Positions 27,887 through 39,234 of a stretch of DNA of 64,000 nt are shown piece by piece (position 1 is the first letter of the stretch; the number at the start of each line of letters is the position of its first letter). The position numbers were made by a program, and so were the translations under genes. The notes under the pieces are model-generated. The model did not search any database and was not told the DNA's origin. It worked only from the letters and a program-made list of their open reading frames with translations. Source of the DNA: Pseudomonas sp. AOB-7 (GTDB lineage: Bacteria > Pseudomonadota > Gammaproteobacteria > Pseudomonadales > Pseudomonadaceae); the NCBI RefSeq assembly GCF_003696305.1, contig NZ_RFFK01000001.1, positions 248,001-312,000 on the forward strand. The letters are read 5' to 3'.

Positions 27887-28554
27887 TAGTAGGCCTCCTT
27901 GTTGGATACCTGAGGCGCCATCTTGTAGGCGTTCTTCTCAACCTGGTCTTTCTTCCAGGCGCGGATGCCCCAGATGAACAGACCGATCAGGAAGAAGGCC
28001 GAAGGTGGCAGCAGCAGCATGCCGTTGGGCTGGTACCAGCCGCCGTCGTTGACCACCGAGAAGATCTCGTAGCCCATCAGCTTGCCCGCGCCGAACAGCT
28101 CGCGGATCACGCCCAGGGCGATCAGCATGGCGCTGTAGCCGAGACCGTTGCCGATCCCGTCGAAGAAAGACAGTACCGGCGGGTTCTGCATGGCGAAGGC
28201 CTCGGCGCGGCCCATCACGATGCAGTTGGTGATGATCAGACCGACGAACACCGAGAGCTGCTTGGACAGGCTGAAGGCGTAGGCCTTGAGCACCTGATCC
28301 ACCACGATCACCAGCGAGGCGATGATCACCATCTGCACGATCATGCGGATCGAGCTGGGGATCTGGCTGCGGATCAGCGAGATGAACAGGTTGGAGAAAC
28401 CGGTCACCAGGGTCAGCGCGGCGGACATCACCAGCGCAGTCTGCAGGTTCGAGGTCACCGCCAGGGCCGAGCAGATCCCGAGGATCTGCAGGCCGATGGG
28501 GTTGTTGTTGAAGATCGGATTGAGCAGGACTTCTTTAATAGTCGGCTGCGACAT
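27886..28554 (-). CDS. nqrD: Na+-NQR subunit D
   Basis: 222-aa integral membrane subunit, paralogous to NqrE, beginning [19 protein letters not shown]. It has about six helices, with conserved [17 protein letters not shown] near residue 108, which contains the iron-binding Cys. The tail is cytoplasmic and charged. It is preceded by nqrC with 2 nt between and followed by nqrE in overlap. Confidence 0.97.
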
Positions 28555-28556
28555 GA

Positions 28557-29345
28557 TCAGGCCTCCCCTGCACGCAGGTTAGCGATAAACGGACCGAAGC
28601 CGTTCTGGCCGAGCCAGAACTTCAGCAGGTTGTCGACACCTTTGCCGGTGAGGGTGGCGCCGGCCAGGCCGTCGACCTGGTGCGCGGCCTTCGGACCCTG
28701 CGGATCGACGCTGCCCTTGACGACTTCCACGGCCAACTCGCCGTTGTCGTCGAACAGGGTCTTGCCCGGCCACTGGCCCTTCCACTTCGGGTTATCCACC
28801 TCGCCGCCGAGACCGGGGGTCTCGCCGTGCTGGTAGAAGCCCATGCCCACCACGGTGTTCAGATCCCCTTTCACCGCGATAAAGCCGTGCAGGGTCGACC
28901 ACAGGCCGTAGCCGCGCACCGGCAGGATCAGGGTTTCCACCTGGCCGTCCCTCTCCACCATGTACACGGTGCTGAAACGCTCCTGGCGCTTGATCCCGGC
29001 GATGTCGTCGCTGCCTTTCAGCACGCTGGACAGGCTCGGGTCCTTGGACGCCTTGAGCGGATCGAAGGTGATCGGGTTGTGCGCATCGGAGAACTTGCCG
29101 CTCTCCAGGTCCACCAGCTTGGCGGTGATGGTGCTGTTGAACAGCTCCTTGACCTTGGCCGCTGACATGCCCGCCTCGCCCAGACCGGCGATGGCCAGGA
29201 TGCTGCGCTGCTTGTCGAGCAGGCGGTTTTCCACCTGGGTCGGCTTCAGGGCGATGGCGGCGCCGGCGACGAACACCGAGCACACCAGGCACACCAGCAG
29301 GGCCACCGTCAGGGTGCGGACGGTGGATTCTTTTTGACTAGACAT
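28557..29345 (-). CDS. nqrC: Na+-NQR subunit C (FMN-carrying)
   Basis: 262 aa, with one membrane helix (10-32) and a large periplasmic domain that binds FMN covalently on Thr. The attachment motif is [10 protein letters not shown], target T231. The residue before GAT is Ala228, where many family members have Ser. Overlaps nqrB by 8 nt. ApbE, encoded downstream, is the expected transferase. Confidence 0.97.
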   Translation of the reverse strand: MSSQKESTVRTLTVALLVCLVCSVFVAGAAIALKPTQVENRLLDKQRSILAIAGLGEAGMSAAKVKELFNSTITAKLVDLESGKFSDAHNPITFDPLKASKDPSLSSVLKGSDDIAGIKRQERFSTVYMVERDGQVETLILPVRGYGLWSTLHGFIAVKGDLNTVVGMGFYQHGETPGLGGEVDNPKWKGQWPGKTLFDDNGELAVEVVKGSVDPQGPKAAHQVDGLAGATLTGKGVDNLLKFWLGQNGFGPFIANLRAGEA

Positions 29346-30549
29346 TGCGTGCCAGCCTCCGCTTGATATTGGCTTGAACGACGAAGTGGTCGATCAGCGG
29401 TGCAAACAGGTTGGCGAACAGGATCGCCAGCATCATGCCCTCGGGGAAGGCCGGGTTGACCACGCGGATCAACACCACCATCACGCCGATCAGGGCGCCG
29501 AAAATCCACTTGCCGGTGTTGGTCATGGAGGCCGACACCGGGTCGGTGGCCATGAAGAACATGCCGAAGGCAAAACCGCCCACCACCAGGTGCCAGTACC
29601 AGGGCATGGCGAACATCGGGTTGGTGGTCGAGCCGATGGCGTTGAGCAGCAGAGACAGGCCGATCATGCCCAGCATCACGCCGGCGACGATGCGCCAGGC
29701 GGCGATCTTGGTGATCAAGAGCACCAGGCCGCCGATGGCGATGGCCAGGGTGCTGGTCTCGCCCAGCGAGCCGTGAATGGTGCCGACGAAGGCGTCCATC
29801 CAGGTGATGCCGTGGTTGATCACGTTCTCCACGCCGCCGGAAGCCGCCAGGCTCAGCGAGGTAGCGCCGGCGAAGCCGTCCACCGCGGTCCACACCGCAT
29901 CGCCCGACATCTGCGCCGGGTAGGCGAAGAACAGGAAGGCACGGCCGGTCAGCGCCGGGTTGAGGAAGTTCTTGCCGGTACCGCCGAACACTTCCTTGCC
30001 GATCACCACGCCGAAGCTGATGCCCAGGGCCACCTGCCACAGCGGAATGCTCGGCGGCAGGATCAGGGCGAACAGCACGGAGGTGACGAAGAAGCCTTCG
30101 TTGACCTCGTGCTTGCGGATCGAGGCGAACAGCACTTCCCAGAAGCCGCCGACGATGAAGGTCACCGCATAGACGGGCAGGAACCAGGCAGCGCCCTGGA
30201 CGAAGTTGTCCCACAGGCTGCTGGGATCGAAGCCGGCCAGCGAACCGATCAGGGCGAAGCGCCAGCCTTCCTGGCTCGCCAGCAGCTCGGGGCTCTGGGC
30301 GAAGATCAGGTTGGCCTGGTAACCGGTGTTCCACATGCCGAAGAACATCGCCGGGAAGGTGCACAGCCACACGGTGATCATCATGCGCTTGAGGTCGATG
30401 CCGTCACGCACGTGGGCGGTGGTCTTGGTCACGCTGCCGGGGCGGTAGAAGAAGGTGTCGATGGCCTCGTAGAGGGCGTACCACTTCTCGTACTTGCCGC
30501 CCTTCTCGAAGTTGTGCTCGATCTTGTCGAGGAATGCACGAATGCCCAT
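29338..30549 (-). CDS. nqrB: Na+-NQR subunit B (FMN-carrying, quinone site)
   Basis: 403-aa polytopic subunit with about ten helices that carries covalent FMN and the ubiquinone site and is central to sodium translocation. The FMN motif [10 protein letters not shown] gives target T230, again with Ala (227) instead of Ser before GAT. N-terminus [20 protein letters not shown] is typical. Four bases separate it from nqrA. Confidence 0.97.
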   Translation of the reverse strand: MGIRAFLDKIEHNFEKGGKYEKWYALYEAIDTFFYRPGSVTKTTAHVRDGIDLKRMMITVWLCTFPAMFFGMWNTGYQANLIFAQSPELLASQEGWRFALIGSLAGFDPSSLWDNFVQGAAWFLPVYAVTFIVGGFWEVLFASIRKHEVNEGFFVTSVLFALILPPSIPLWQVALGISFGVVIGKEVFGGTGKNFLNPALTGRAFLFFAYPAQMSGDAVWTAVDGFAGATSLSLAASGGVENVINHGITWMDAFVGTIHGSLGETSTLAIAIGGLVLLITKIAAWRIVAGVMLGMIGLSLLLNAIGSTTNPMFAMPWYWHLVVGGFAFGMFFMATDPVSASMTNTGKWIFGALIGVMVVLIRVVNPAFPEGMMLAILFANLFAPLIDHFVVQANIKRRLARNV

Positions 30550-30552
30550 GGC

Positions 30553-31950
<1,398 letters not shown>

Positions 31951-32023
31951 CTAATAGACTCAACCACGCCGATGCATTATTGGCGTGGATGATGATGCCG
32001 AACCTGGGTAAAAAATCCGCTTG

Positions 32024-32052
32024 ATTATAAAGACGCCCCCCGAGGCTGGCCA
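32024..32052 (-). promoter_or_regulatory. Predicted promoter of the nqr operon
   Basis: Minus strand TGGCCA (32052-32047), 17-nt spacer and a perfect TATAAT (32029-32024). The expected start near 32017 gives a leader of about 127 nt before nqrA. Confidence 0.55.
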
Positions 32053-32167
32053 CCCAAGCGCTTGCTTTTTTTGACTTTTCGGTAACAGCGCGCAACAGAT
32101 CGCGACTTGACCCGGATCAGCCTTCGGCGCAATTAAATAGAGCCTTTTCAGCCTGGGGATAGCCGCC

Positions 32168-32719
32168 ATGCCGCGCGCTCTGCTCGCCCTCCTCCTGACC
32201 CTCGCCAGCCCGCTGCTGCTGGCCAACAGCGATCTGCGCCTGAGCGAAGCGGCCTTCGCCCCGCAGGTGGCGCAGCTCGAACGCAAGAACCAGGCGGTAC
32301 TCACCTACCTGTGGGCCGACGTCTACGCCGCCGCGCTCTACACCCCCAACGGCATCAGCCCGCGCGAGGCGCTGAACGGCCCGCACGCCAAACGCTTGGA
32401 GCTCTACTACTTCCGCAACATCGCGCGCAGCGATGTGATCAAGGCCGCCTGGCTCACCCTCGAGCGCCAGCTCGACGCCCAACGCCTGGCCGCCCTGCGC
32501 GATGAACTGGACGCCCTGCACGCGACCTTCAAGGACATTCGCCCCGGCGACCGCTACGCCCTCGACTACGACCGCGAGCAGGGCCTGCGCCTGCTGCGCA
32601 ATGGCGAAACCGCCTTTCGCAGCGCCAACCCCGAGCTGGCCGACGCCTACCTGGGTATCTGGCTGGCGCCCGACGGCCTGTCCGACAAACTGCGCGACCA
32701 GCTGCTGGCCGGCCAATAA
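32168..32719 (+). CDS. Secreted chalcone-isomerase-like protein
   Basis: 183 aa with a signal peptide (MPRALLALLLTLASPLLLANS). The mature part matches the chalcone-isomerase-like fold seen in bacterial proteins: LTYLWADVYAAALYTP, KRLELYYFRNIARSDVIKA and a C-terminal YLGIWLAPDGLSDKLRDQLL. Bacterial members are not known to act on flavonoids; a fatty-acid or lipid-binding role has been suggested for related folds. It stands alone between the nqr promoter region and gap. Function unknown. Confidence 0.82.
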   Translation: MPRALLALLLTLASPLLLANSDLRLSEAAFAPQVAQLERKNQAVLTYLWADVYAAALYTPNGISPREALNGPHAKRLELYYFRNIARSDVIKAAWLTLERQLDAQRLAALRDELDALHATFKDIRPGDRYALDYDREQGLRLLRNGETAFRSANPELADAYLGIWLAPDGLSDKLRDQLLAGQ

Positions 32720-32750
32720 AAAACGGGAGCCGAAGCTCCCGTTCTTTATT
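32719..32750. terminator. Bidirectional terminator (CHI-like gene / gap)
   Basis: AACGGGAGC-CGAA-GCTCCCGTT stem with flanking A and T runs between convergent genes. Confidence 0.88.
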
Positions 32751-32761
32751 GCCCCTGGCGC

Positions 32762-34210
32762 TTAGCGCGGGAAGGCCGGCGGGTTGACCCCAGCCATGTC
32801 TTCCATCACGCGCACCACCTGGCAGCTGTAGCCGAACTCGTTGTCGTACCAGACATAGAGCACGACGCGGTTGTCGTTGCAGATGGTGGCTTCGGCATCG
32901 ACCACACCGGCATGGCGCGAGCCGACGAAGTCGGTGGACACCACTTCCTGCGAGCTGACGAAGTCGATCTGCTTCTGCAGATCCGAGTGCATGGCCATCT
33001 GGCGCAGGTACTCGTTGATTTCCTCGCGCGTGGTGGCCTTCTCCAGGTTCAGGTTGAGGATGGCCATCGACACGTTCGGCGTCGGCACGCGAATGGCGTT
33101 GCCGGTCAGCTTGCCCTTGAGTACCGGCAGGGCCTTGGCGGCGGCGGTGGCGGCACCGGTCTCGGTGATCACCATGTTCAGCGCGGCGCTGCGGCCACGG
33201 CGGCTGCCCTTGTGGAAGTTGTCGATCAGGTTCTGGTCGTTGGTGTACGAGTGAACGGTTTCGACGTGGCCGTTGACGATGCCGAACTTGTCGTTGACCG
33301 CCTTGAGCACCGGCACGATGGCGTTGGTGGTGCAGGAGGCCGCGGAGATGATCTTGTCGTCTGGGGTGATCTCGCCATGGTTGATGCCGTGCACGATGTT
33401 CTTCAGCGCGCCCTTGCCCGGCGCGGTCAGCACCACGCGGTCGACGCCCGGGCACTTGAGGTGCTGGCCGAGGCCGTCGGCGTCGCGCCATACGCCGGTG
33501 TTGTCCACCAGCAGAGCGTTCTTGATGCCGTACCGGGTGTAATCCACCTCGGCCGGCGACTTGGCGTAGATCACCTGGATCAGGTTGCCGTTGGCGGTGA
33601 GGGTGTTGTGCTCCTCGTCGATGGTGATGGTGCCATCGAACTTGCCGTGTACCGAGTCGCGACGCAGCAGGCTGGCGCGCTTGACCAGGTCGTTGTCGGC
33701 GCCCTTGCGCACGACGATGGCGCGCAGGCGCAGGCCGTCGCCGCCACCGGTCTTCTCGATCAGGATGCGTGCCAGCAGGCGGCCGATGCGGCCGAAGCCG
33801 TACAGCACCACGTCGGTGCCTTCGCGACCGGCGCCGTTCTGCTTGCCAACCACCTCGGCCAGCTCGTCCTTGACGAACTGCTCGACGCCGCGCCCGGCGC
33901 CCTCGGCCTTGTACTTGGCGACCAGCTTGCCCAGGTCCACCGAGGCGGCACCCAGCTTGAGCTCGCTCATGGCCTTGAGCATGGGGAAAGTGTCATGAAC
34001 CGACAGTTCGGCTTCGCCTTCCAGACGGTGGCGGGCGAAACGGTGAGCCTTGAGGATGTCGATCACCGAGCGGTTGATCAGACCGCGGCCATAGATCGAG
34101 GTCACCACATTGTTGTTGCGGTAGAGCTGACCAATCAGCGGAATCATCGCTTCCGCGAGGGCTTCACGATCGATCCATTCACCGAGACACTGGTCGGGCT
34201 TCTGAGTCAC
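32762..34210 (-). CDS. gap: Glyceraldehyde-3-phosphate dehydrogenase, long form with N-terminal extension
   Basis: 482 aa, against about 330 for ordinary GAPDH. Residues 1-130 form a helical extension rich in conserved blocks such as EWIDREALAEAMIPLIG; the Rossmann start VVLYGFGRIGRLLARIL is at 135-150. The catalytic Cys is C293 in SAASCTTNAIVP. After beta-2 the sequence is AIVVRKGADNDLV, without the VND Asp that selects NAD+ in classical GAPDH, so cofactor preference may differ. The GTG at 34210, 8 nt after GGAAGG, is preferred over the ATG at 34228. Divergent from mfd. Confidence 0.92.
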   Translation of the reverse strand: MTQKPDQCLGEWIDREALAEAMIPLIGQLYRNNNVVTSIYGRGLINRSVIDILKAHRFARHRLEGEAELSVHDTFPMLKAMSELKLGAASVDLGKLVAKYKAEGAGRGVEQFVKDELAEVVGKQNGAGREGTDVVLYGFGRIGRLLARILIEKTGGGDGLRLRAIVVRKGADNDLVKRASLLRRDSVHGKFDGTITIDEEHNTLTANGNLIQVIYAKSPAEVDYTRYGIKNALLVDNTGVWRDADGLGQHLKCPGVDRVVLTAPGKGALKNIVHGINHGEITPDDKIISAASCTTNAIVPVLKAVNDKFGIVNGHVETVHSYTNDQNLIDNFHKGSRRGRSAALNMVITETGAATAAAKALPVLKGKLTGNAIRVPTPNVSMAILNLNLEKATTREEINEYLRQMAMHSDLQKQIDFVSSQEVVSTDFVGSRHAGVVDAEATICNDNRVVLYVWYDNEFGYSCQVVRVMEDMAGVNPPAFPR

Positions 34211-34252
34211 GGGCAGTACCTTCCACATGTAGGGGCTGAAAAAAGGGGCTAC

Positions 34253-34281
34253 ATTATGACGGCGCGCGCGGGCATGAGCAA
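34253..34281 (-). promoter_or_regulatory. Predicted gap promoter
   Basis: Minus strand TTGCTC (34281-34276), 17-nt spacer and CATAAT (34258-34253). Predicted start near 34246. Confidence 0.45.
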
Positions 34282-34297
34282 TGCGCGCCTGTCGCGA

Positions 34298-34327
34298 CTG
34301 ACATTGACCACCAAGCCCCGCTACAAT
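34298..34327 (+). promoter_or_regulatory. Predicted mfd promoter
   Basis: CTGACA (34298-34303), 18-nt spacer and TACAAT (34322-34327). The start near 34334 gives a leader of about 26 nt before the mfd GTG. Confidence 0.5.
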
Positions 34328-34359
34328 TCCCGGCCTTTTGTCACGACCGTGAGCCGCCC

Positions 34360-37300
34360 GTGTCCGCAACGACCGCGTCCGTACTGCGTCTTCCGTCCCT
34401 GCCCGCCAGCGCCGGCAAACAGCAATGGGGCAACCTGCCCGGCGCCGCCCTGCCGCTGGCCATCGCCGAGGCCGCCAGCGCCGCCGGGCGCCTCACCCTG
34501 GTGCTCACCGAGGGCAGCCAGAGCGCCGAGCGCCTGCAGGAAGAACTGGCGTTCTTCGCCCCCGATCTTCCGGTGTTGCATTTCCCCGACTGGGAAACCC
34601 TGCCCTACGACGTCTTCTCGCCGCACCAGGACATCATCTCGCAGCGCATCGCCGCACTCTACCGCCTGCCGCAGCTGACCCGCGGCATTCTGGTAGTACC
34701 GATCACCACCGCCCTACACCGTCTGGCGCCGAAGCGCTTTCTGCTCGGCAGCAGCCTGGTGCTGGACGTCGGCCAGAAGCTCGACGCCCCGCAGATGCGC
34801 ACGCGCCTGGAGGCGGCCGGCTACCGCTGCGTCGACACCGTCTACGAGCACGGCGAGTTCGCCGTGCGCGGCGCGCTGATCGACCTCTTCCCCATGGGCA
34901 GCGACACGCCCTACCGCATCGACCTGTTCGACGACGAGATCGAGACCCTGCGCACCTTCGACCCGGAGACCCAGCGCTCGGTGGACAAGGTCGAGTCGAT
35001 CCGCCTGCTGCCGGCGCGCGAGTTTCCGCTGGAGAAGAAGGCCGTCAGCGATTTCCGCGGACGCTTTCGCGAGCGCTTCGACGTGGATTTCCGCCGCTGC
35101 CCGATCTATCAGGATCTTTCCAGCGGCATCACCCCGGCCGGCATCGAGTACTACCTGCCGCTGTTCTTCGAAGAAACCGACACCCTGTTCGACTACCTGC
35201 CGGGCGACACCCAGGTGTTCTCCCTGCCCGGCATCGAAAAAGCCGCCGAGCACTTCTGGACCGACGCGCGCAGCCGCTATGAGGATCGCCGCGTCGACCC
35301 GGAACGCCCGCTGCTGCCGCCGGCCGACATCTTCCTGCCGGTGGAGGACTGCTTCGCCCGCCTGAAGAGCTGGCCGCGCATCGTCGTCAACCCCGAGGAT
35401 ATCGAACCCGGCGTCGGCCAGACGCGCTTCGACGCCAAAGCGCTGCCGGATCTGGCAATCCAGGCCAAGGCCGGCGAGCCGCTGGCGGCACTGCGCCGCT
35501 TCATCGAGGAATACCCGGGCCGCGTGCTGTTCTGCGCCGAATCGGCCGGGCGCCGCGAGGTGCTGCTGGAACTGCTCGCCCGGCTCAAGCTCAAGCCGAA
35601 GGAAGTCGAGGGCTGGCCGGCCTTCGTCGCAAGCGGCGAGCGCTTGGGGATCTGCATCGCCCCGCTGGATGAAGGCCTGCTGCTCGACGACCTGGCGCTG
35701 ATCGCCGAAAGCCCGCTGTTCGGCCAGCGCGTGATGCAGCGCCGCCGCCGCGAGAAGGGTCGCGACGGCGGCGACAACGTGATCAAGAACCTCACCGAGC
35801 TGCGCGAAGGCGCGCCGGTGGTGCATATCGACCACGGCGTCGGCCGCTACCTGGGCCTGGTGACCATGGAGTTCGACGGCCAGGCCGCCGAGTTCCTCGC
35901 CCTGATGTACGCCGAGGAAGCCAAGCTCTACGTGCCGGTGGCCAGCCTGCACCTGATCGCCCGCTACACCGGCAGCGACGACGCCCTGGCGCCGCTGCAC
36001 CGCCTCGGTTCGGAGACCTGGCAGAAGGCCAAGCGCAAGGCCGCCGAGCAGGTACGCGACGTCGCCGCCGAACTGCTGGATATCTACGCCCGCCGCGCCG
36101 CCCGCGAAGGTTTCGCCTTCCAAGACCCGGCGCTGGACTACGCCAGCTTCAGCGCCGGCTTCCCCTTCGAGGAAACCCCGGACCAGCAGGCCGCCATCGA
36201 CGCGGTGCGCGGCGACATGCTCGCCGGCAAGCCGATGGATCGCCTGATCTGCGGCGACGTCGGCTTCGGCAAGACCGAAGTGGCCATGCGCGCGGCCTTT
36301 ATCGCCGTGCACAGCGGCAAGCAGGTGGCCGTGCTGGTGCCCACCACATTGCTCGCCCAGCAGCACTACAACAGCTTCCGCGACCGTTTCGCCGACTGGC
36401 CGGTGAAGGTCGAGGTGATGAGCCGCTTCAAGAGCGCCAAGGAAGTCGAAGGCGCGGTGCAACAGCTGGCCGAAGGCAAGGTGGATATCGTTATCGGCAC
36501 CCACAAGCTGCTGCAGGACGACGTCAAGTTCCACAACCTGGGCCTGGTGATCATCGACGAGGAACACCGCTTCGGCGTGCGCCAGAAGGAACAGCTCAAG
36601 GCCCTGCGCAGTGAGGTGGATATCCTCACCCTCACCGCCACGCCGATTCCGCGCACCCTGAACATGGCCATAGCCGGCATGCGCGACCTGTCGATCATCG
36701 CCACCCCGCCGGCGCGCCGCCTGTCGGTGCGCACCTTCGTCATGGAAAGCAACCAGCCGACCATCAAGGAAGCGCTGCTGCGCGAACTGCTGCGCGGCGG
36801 CCAGGTGTACTACCTGCACAACGACGTGAAGACCATCGACAAGTGCGCCGCCGACCTCGCCAAGCTGGTGCCGGAAGCGCGCATCGGCATCGGCCACGGG
36901 CAGATGCGCGAGCGCGAGCTGGAACAGGTGATGAGCGACTTCTACCACAAGCGCTTCAACGTGCTGGTGGCCTCGACCATCATCGAGACCGGCATCGACG
37001 TGCCCAGCGCCAACACCATCATCATCGACCGCGCCGACAAGTTCGGCCTGGCCCAGCTGCACCAGTTGCGCGGCCGCGTCGGCCGCAGCCACCACCAGGC
37101 CTATGCCTACCTGCTCACGCCGCCACGCAAGCAGATGACCGACGACGCGCAGAAGCGCCTGGAGGCCATTAGCAATGCCCAGGACCTCGGTGCCGGCTTC
37201 GTCCTGGCCACCCACGACCTGGAGATCCGCGGCGCCGGCGAGCTGCTCGGCGACGGCCAGAGCGGGCAGATCCAGGCGGTCGGCTTCACCCTCTACATGG

Positions 37301-37821
37301 AAATGCTCGAACGGGCGGTCAAGGCCATCCAGAAAGGCGAGCAGCCCAACCTCGACCAGCCGCTGGGCGGCGGCCCGGAGATCAACCTGCGCGTACCGGC
37401 GCTGATCCCCGAGGACTACCTGCCCGACGTACACAGCCGCCTGATCCTCTACAAGCGCATCGCCAACGCCACCGACGAAGACGGCCTGAAGGAGCTGCAG
37501 GTGGAGATGATCGACCGCTTCGGCCTGCTGCCGGAGCCGACCAAGCACCTGATGCGCCTGACCCTGCTCAAGCTGCAGGCCGACAAGCTGGGCATCGTCA
37601 AGATCGACGCCGGGCCGCAGGGCGGGCGCATCGAGTTCGCCGCCGAGACCTGCGTCGACCCGCTGACCCTGATCAAGCTGATCCAGGCGCAGCCCAAGCG
37701 CTACAAATTCGAAGGCGCCACGGTGTTCAAGATCCAGGTGCCGATGGAGCGCGCCGAAGAGCGCTTCAACACCCTGGAGGCCCTGCTCGAACGCCTGGCC
37801 CCACAAGCTTCATCCACCTGA
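34360..37821 (+). CDS. mfd: Transcription-repair coupling factor Mfd
   Basis: Removes RNA polymerase stalled at DNA lesions and recruits UvrA. 1153 aa, full length. Order: UvrB-like N-terminal region, RNA polymerase interaction domain (VVHIDHGVGRYLGL near 485), superfamily II translocase with Walker A GDVGFGKTEVAMRAAF (about 630-645), DEEHRFG box, LTATPIPRTLNMA, QLHQLRGRVGRS, and the C-terminal TRCF domain. GTG start. Followed by csiV 14 nt later. In Pseudomonas the pair is conserved as I recall. Confidence 0.97.
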   Translation: MSATTASVLRLPSLPASAGKQQWGNLPGAALPLAIAEAASAAGRLTLVLTEGSQSAERLQEELAFFAPDLPVLHFPDWETLPYDVFSPHQDIISQRIAALYRLPQLTRGILVVPITTALHRLAPKRFLLGSSLVLDVGQKLDAPQMRTRLEAAGYRCVDTVYEHGEFAVRGALIDLFPMGSDTPYRIDLFDDEIETLRTFDPETQRSVDKVESIRLLPAREFPLEKKAVSDFRGRFRERFDVDFRRCPIYQDLSSGITPAGIEYYLPLFFEETDTLFDYLPGDTQVFSLPGIEKAAEHFWTDARSRYEDRRVDPERPLLPPADIFLPVEDCFARLKSWPRIVVNPEDIEPGVGQTRFDAKALPDLAIQAKAGEPLAALRRFIEEYPGRVLFCAESAGRREVLLELLARLKLKPKEVEGWPAFVASGERLGICIAPLDEGLLLDDLALIAESPLFGQRVMQRRRREKGRDGGDNVIKNLTELREGAPVVHIDHGVGRYLGLVTMEFDGQAAEFLALMYAEEAKLYVPVASLHLIARYTGSDDALAPLHRLGSETWQKAKRKAAEQVRDVAAELLDIYARRAAREGFAFQDPALDYASFSAGFPFEETPDQQAAIDAVRGDMLAGKPMDRLICGDVGFGKTEVAMRAAFIAVHSGKQVAVLVPTTLLAQQHYNSFRDRFADWPVKVEVMSRFKSAKEVEGAVQQLAEGKVDIVIGTHKLLQDDVKFHNLGLVIIDEEHRFGVRQKEQLKALRSEVDILTLTATPIPRTLNMAIAGMRDLSIIATPPARRLSVRTFVMESNQPTIKEALLRELLRGGQVYYLHNDVKTIDKCAADLAKLVPEARIGIGHGQMRERELEQVMSDFYHKRFNVLVASTIIETGIDVPSANTIIIDRADKFGLAQLHQLRGRVGRSHHQAYAYLLTPPRKQMTDDAQKRLEAISNAQDLGAGFVLATHDLEIRGAGELLGDGQSGQIQAVGFTLYMEMLERAVKAIQKGEQPNLDQPLGGGPEINLRVPALIPEDYLPDVHSRLILYKRIANATDEDGLKELQVEMIDRFGLLPEPTKHLMRLTLLKLQADKLGIVKIDAGPQGGRIEFAAETCVDPLTLIKLIQAQPKRYKFEGATVFKIQVPMERAEERFNTLEALLERLAPQASST

Positions 37822-37835
37822 AGGACAAACCGCCC

Positions 37836-38357
37836 ATGCGTCTCTTGCACCTGATCCCCCTGCTGCTCTGCCTGCTGGCCCCAAGCGCCTTCGCCGAACG
37901 CCTCTACCAGGTCGAACTGCTGGTGTTCCGCCAGGCCGGCGACCCCGTCGTCGCGCCCAAGATCGCTCCCGACGACTGGGCCGGCACCGCCCTGCCGATC
38001 GCCGGCAACGAACGCCCCACGGCGCTGGACAACGAGGCGGCCAAGCTCAACCCCGGCAACGGCTACCAGTTGCTGCTGCACAAGGCCTGGAGCCAGAGCA
38101 TCGGCAGCAGCCCGAGCCGCGTCGCGGTGAGCAGCGGCGAGGCGCAGTTCGGCCACCATCCGGTCGAGGGCACGCTGAGCTTCACCCAGGAACGCTTCGC
38201 CGACCTGGAACTGGAACTGTGGATCAACCAGTTCAGCGCCGACGGCCTGCTCGATGCCAGCGAGCACCTGAAGATCGCCCAGCGCCTGAAGGACAACAGC
38301 CTGACCTACCTGGATCACGGCAGCCTGGGCGCGCTGATCCGCATCAGCCCGCTCTGA
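37836..38357 (+). CDS. csiV: CsiV-family protein (peptidoglycan-binding, periplasmic)
   Basis: 173 aa with a signal peptide (MRLLHLIPLLLCLLAPSAFA). The mature start ERLYQVELLVFRQ is the hallmark of the CsiV (former DUF2803) family. In Vibrio cholerae CsiV binds peptidoglycan and is needed for cell shape under stress from non-canonical D-amino acids. Role here inferred from the family. Probably cotranscribed with mfd. Confidence 0.85.
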   Translation: MRLLHLIPLLLCLLAPSAFAERLYQVELLVFRQAGDPVVAPKIAPDDWAGTALPIAGNERPTALDNEAAKLNPGNGYQLLLHKAWSQSIGSSPSRVAVSSGEAQFGHHPVEGTLSFTQERFADLELELWINQFSADGLLDASEHLKIAQRLKDNSLTYLDHGSLGALIRISPL

Positions 38358-38441
38358 GCGGAGGCCAGACAGGAGAGCGCCGGGAGCGGTTTGGCGCGCA
38401 AGCCCCAGAGGGGTGAAACGCAGGAATGTGCCGAACGATGC

Positions 38442-38468
38442 AAAAAGGGCCGCTAAGCGGCCCTTTTC
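38442..38468. terminator. Bidirectional terminator (csiV / mtiP)
   Basis: AAAAAGGGCCGC-TAA-GCGGCCCTTTT stem between the convergent csiV and mtiP genes. Confidence 0.9.
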
Positions 38469-38487
38469 GTTATCCGGGGAACCAGGC

Positions 38488-39234
<747 letters not shown>

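Noticed and set aside
34714..37806. Open frame of about 1030 codons antisense to mfd
   Set aside because: Same codon-bias effect; mfd has full motif support on the plus strand.
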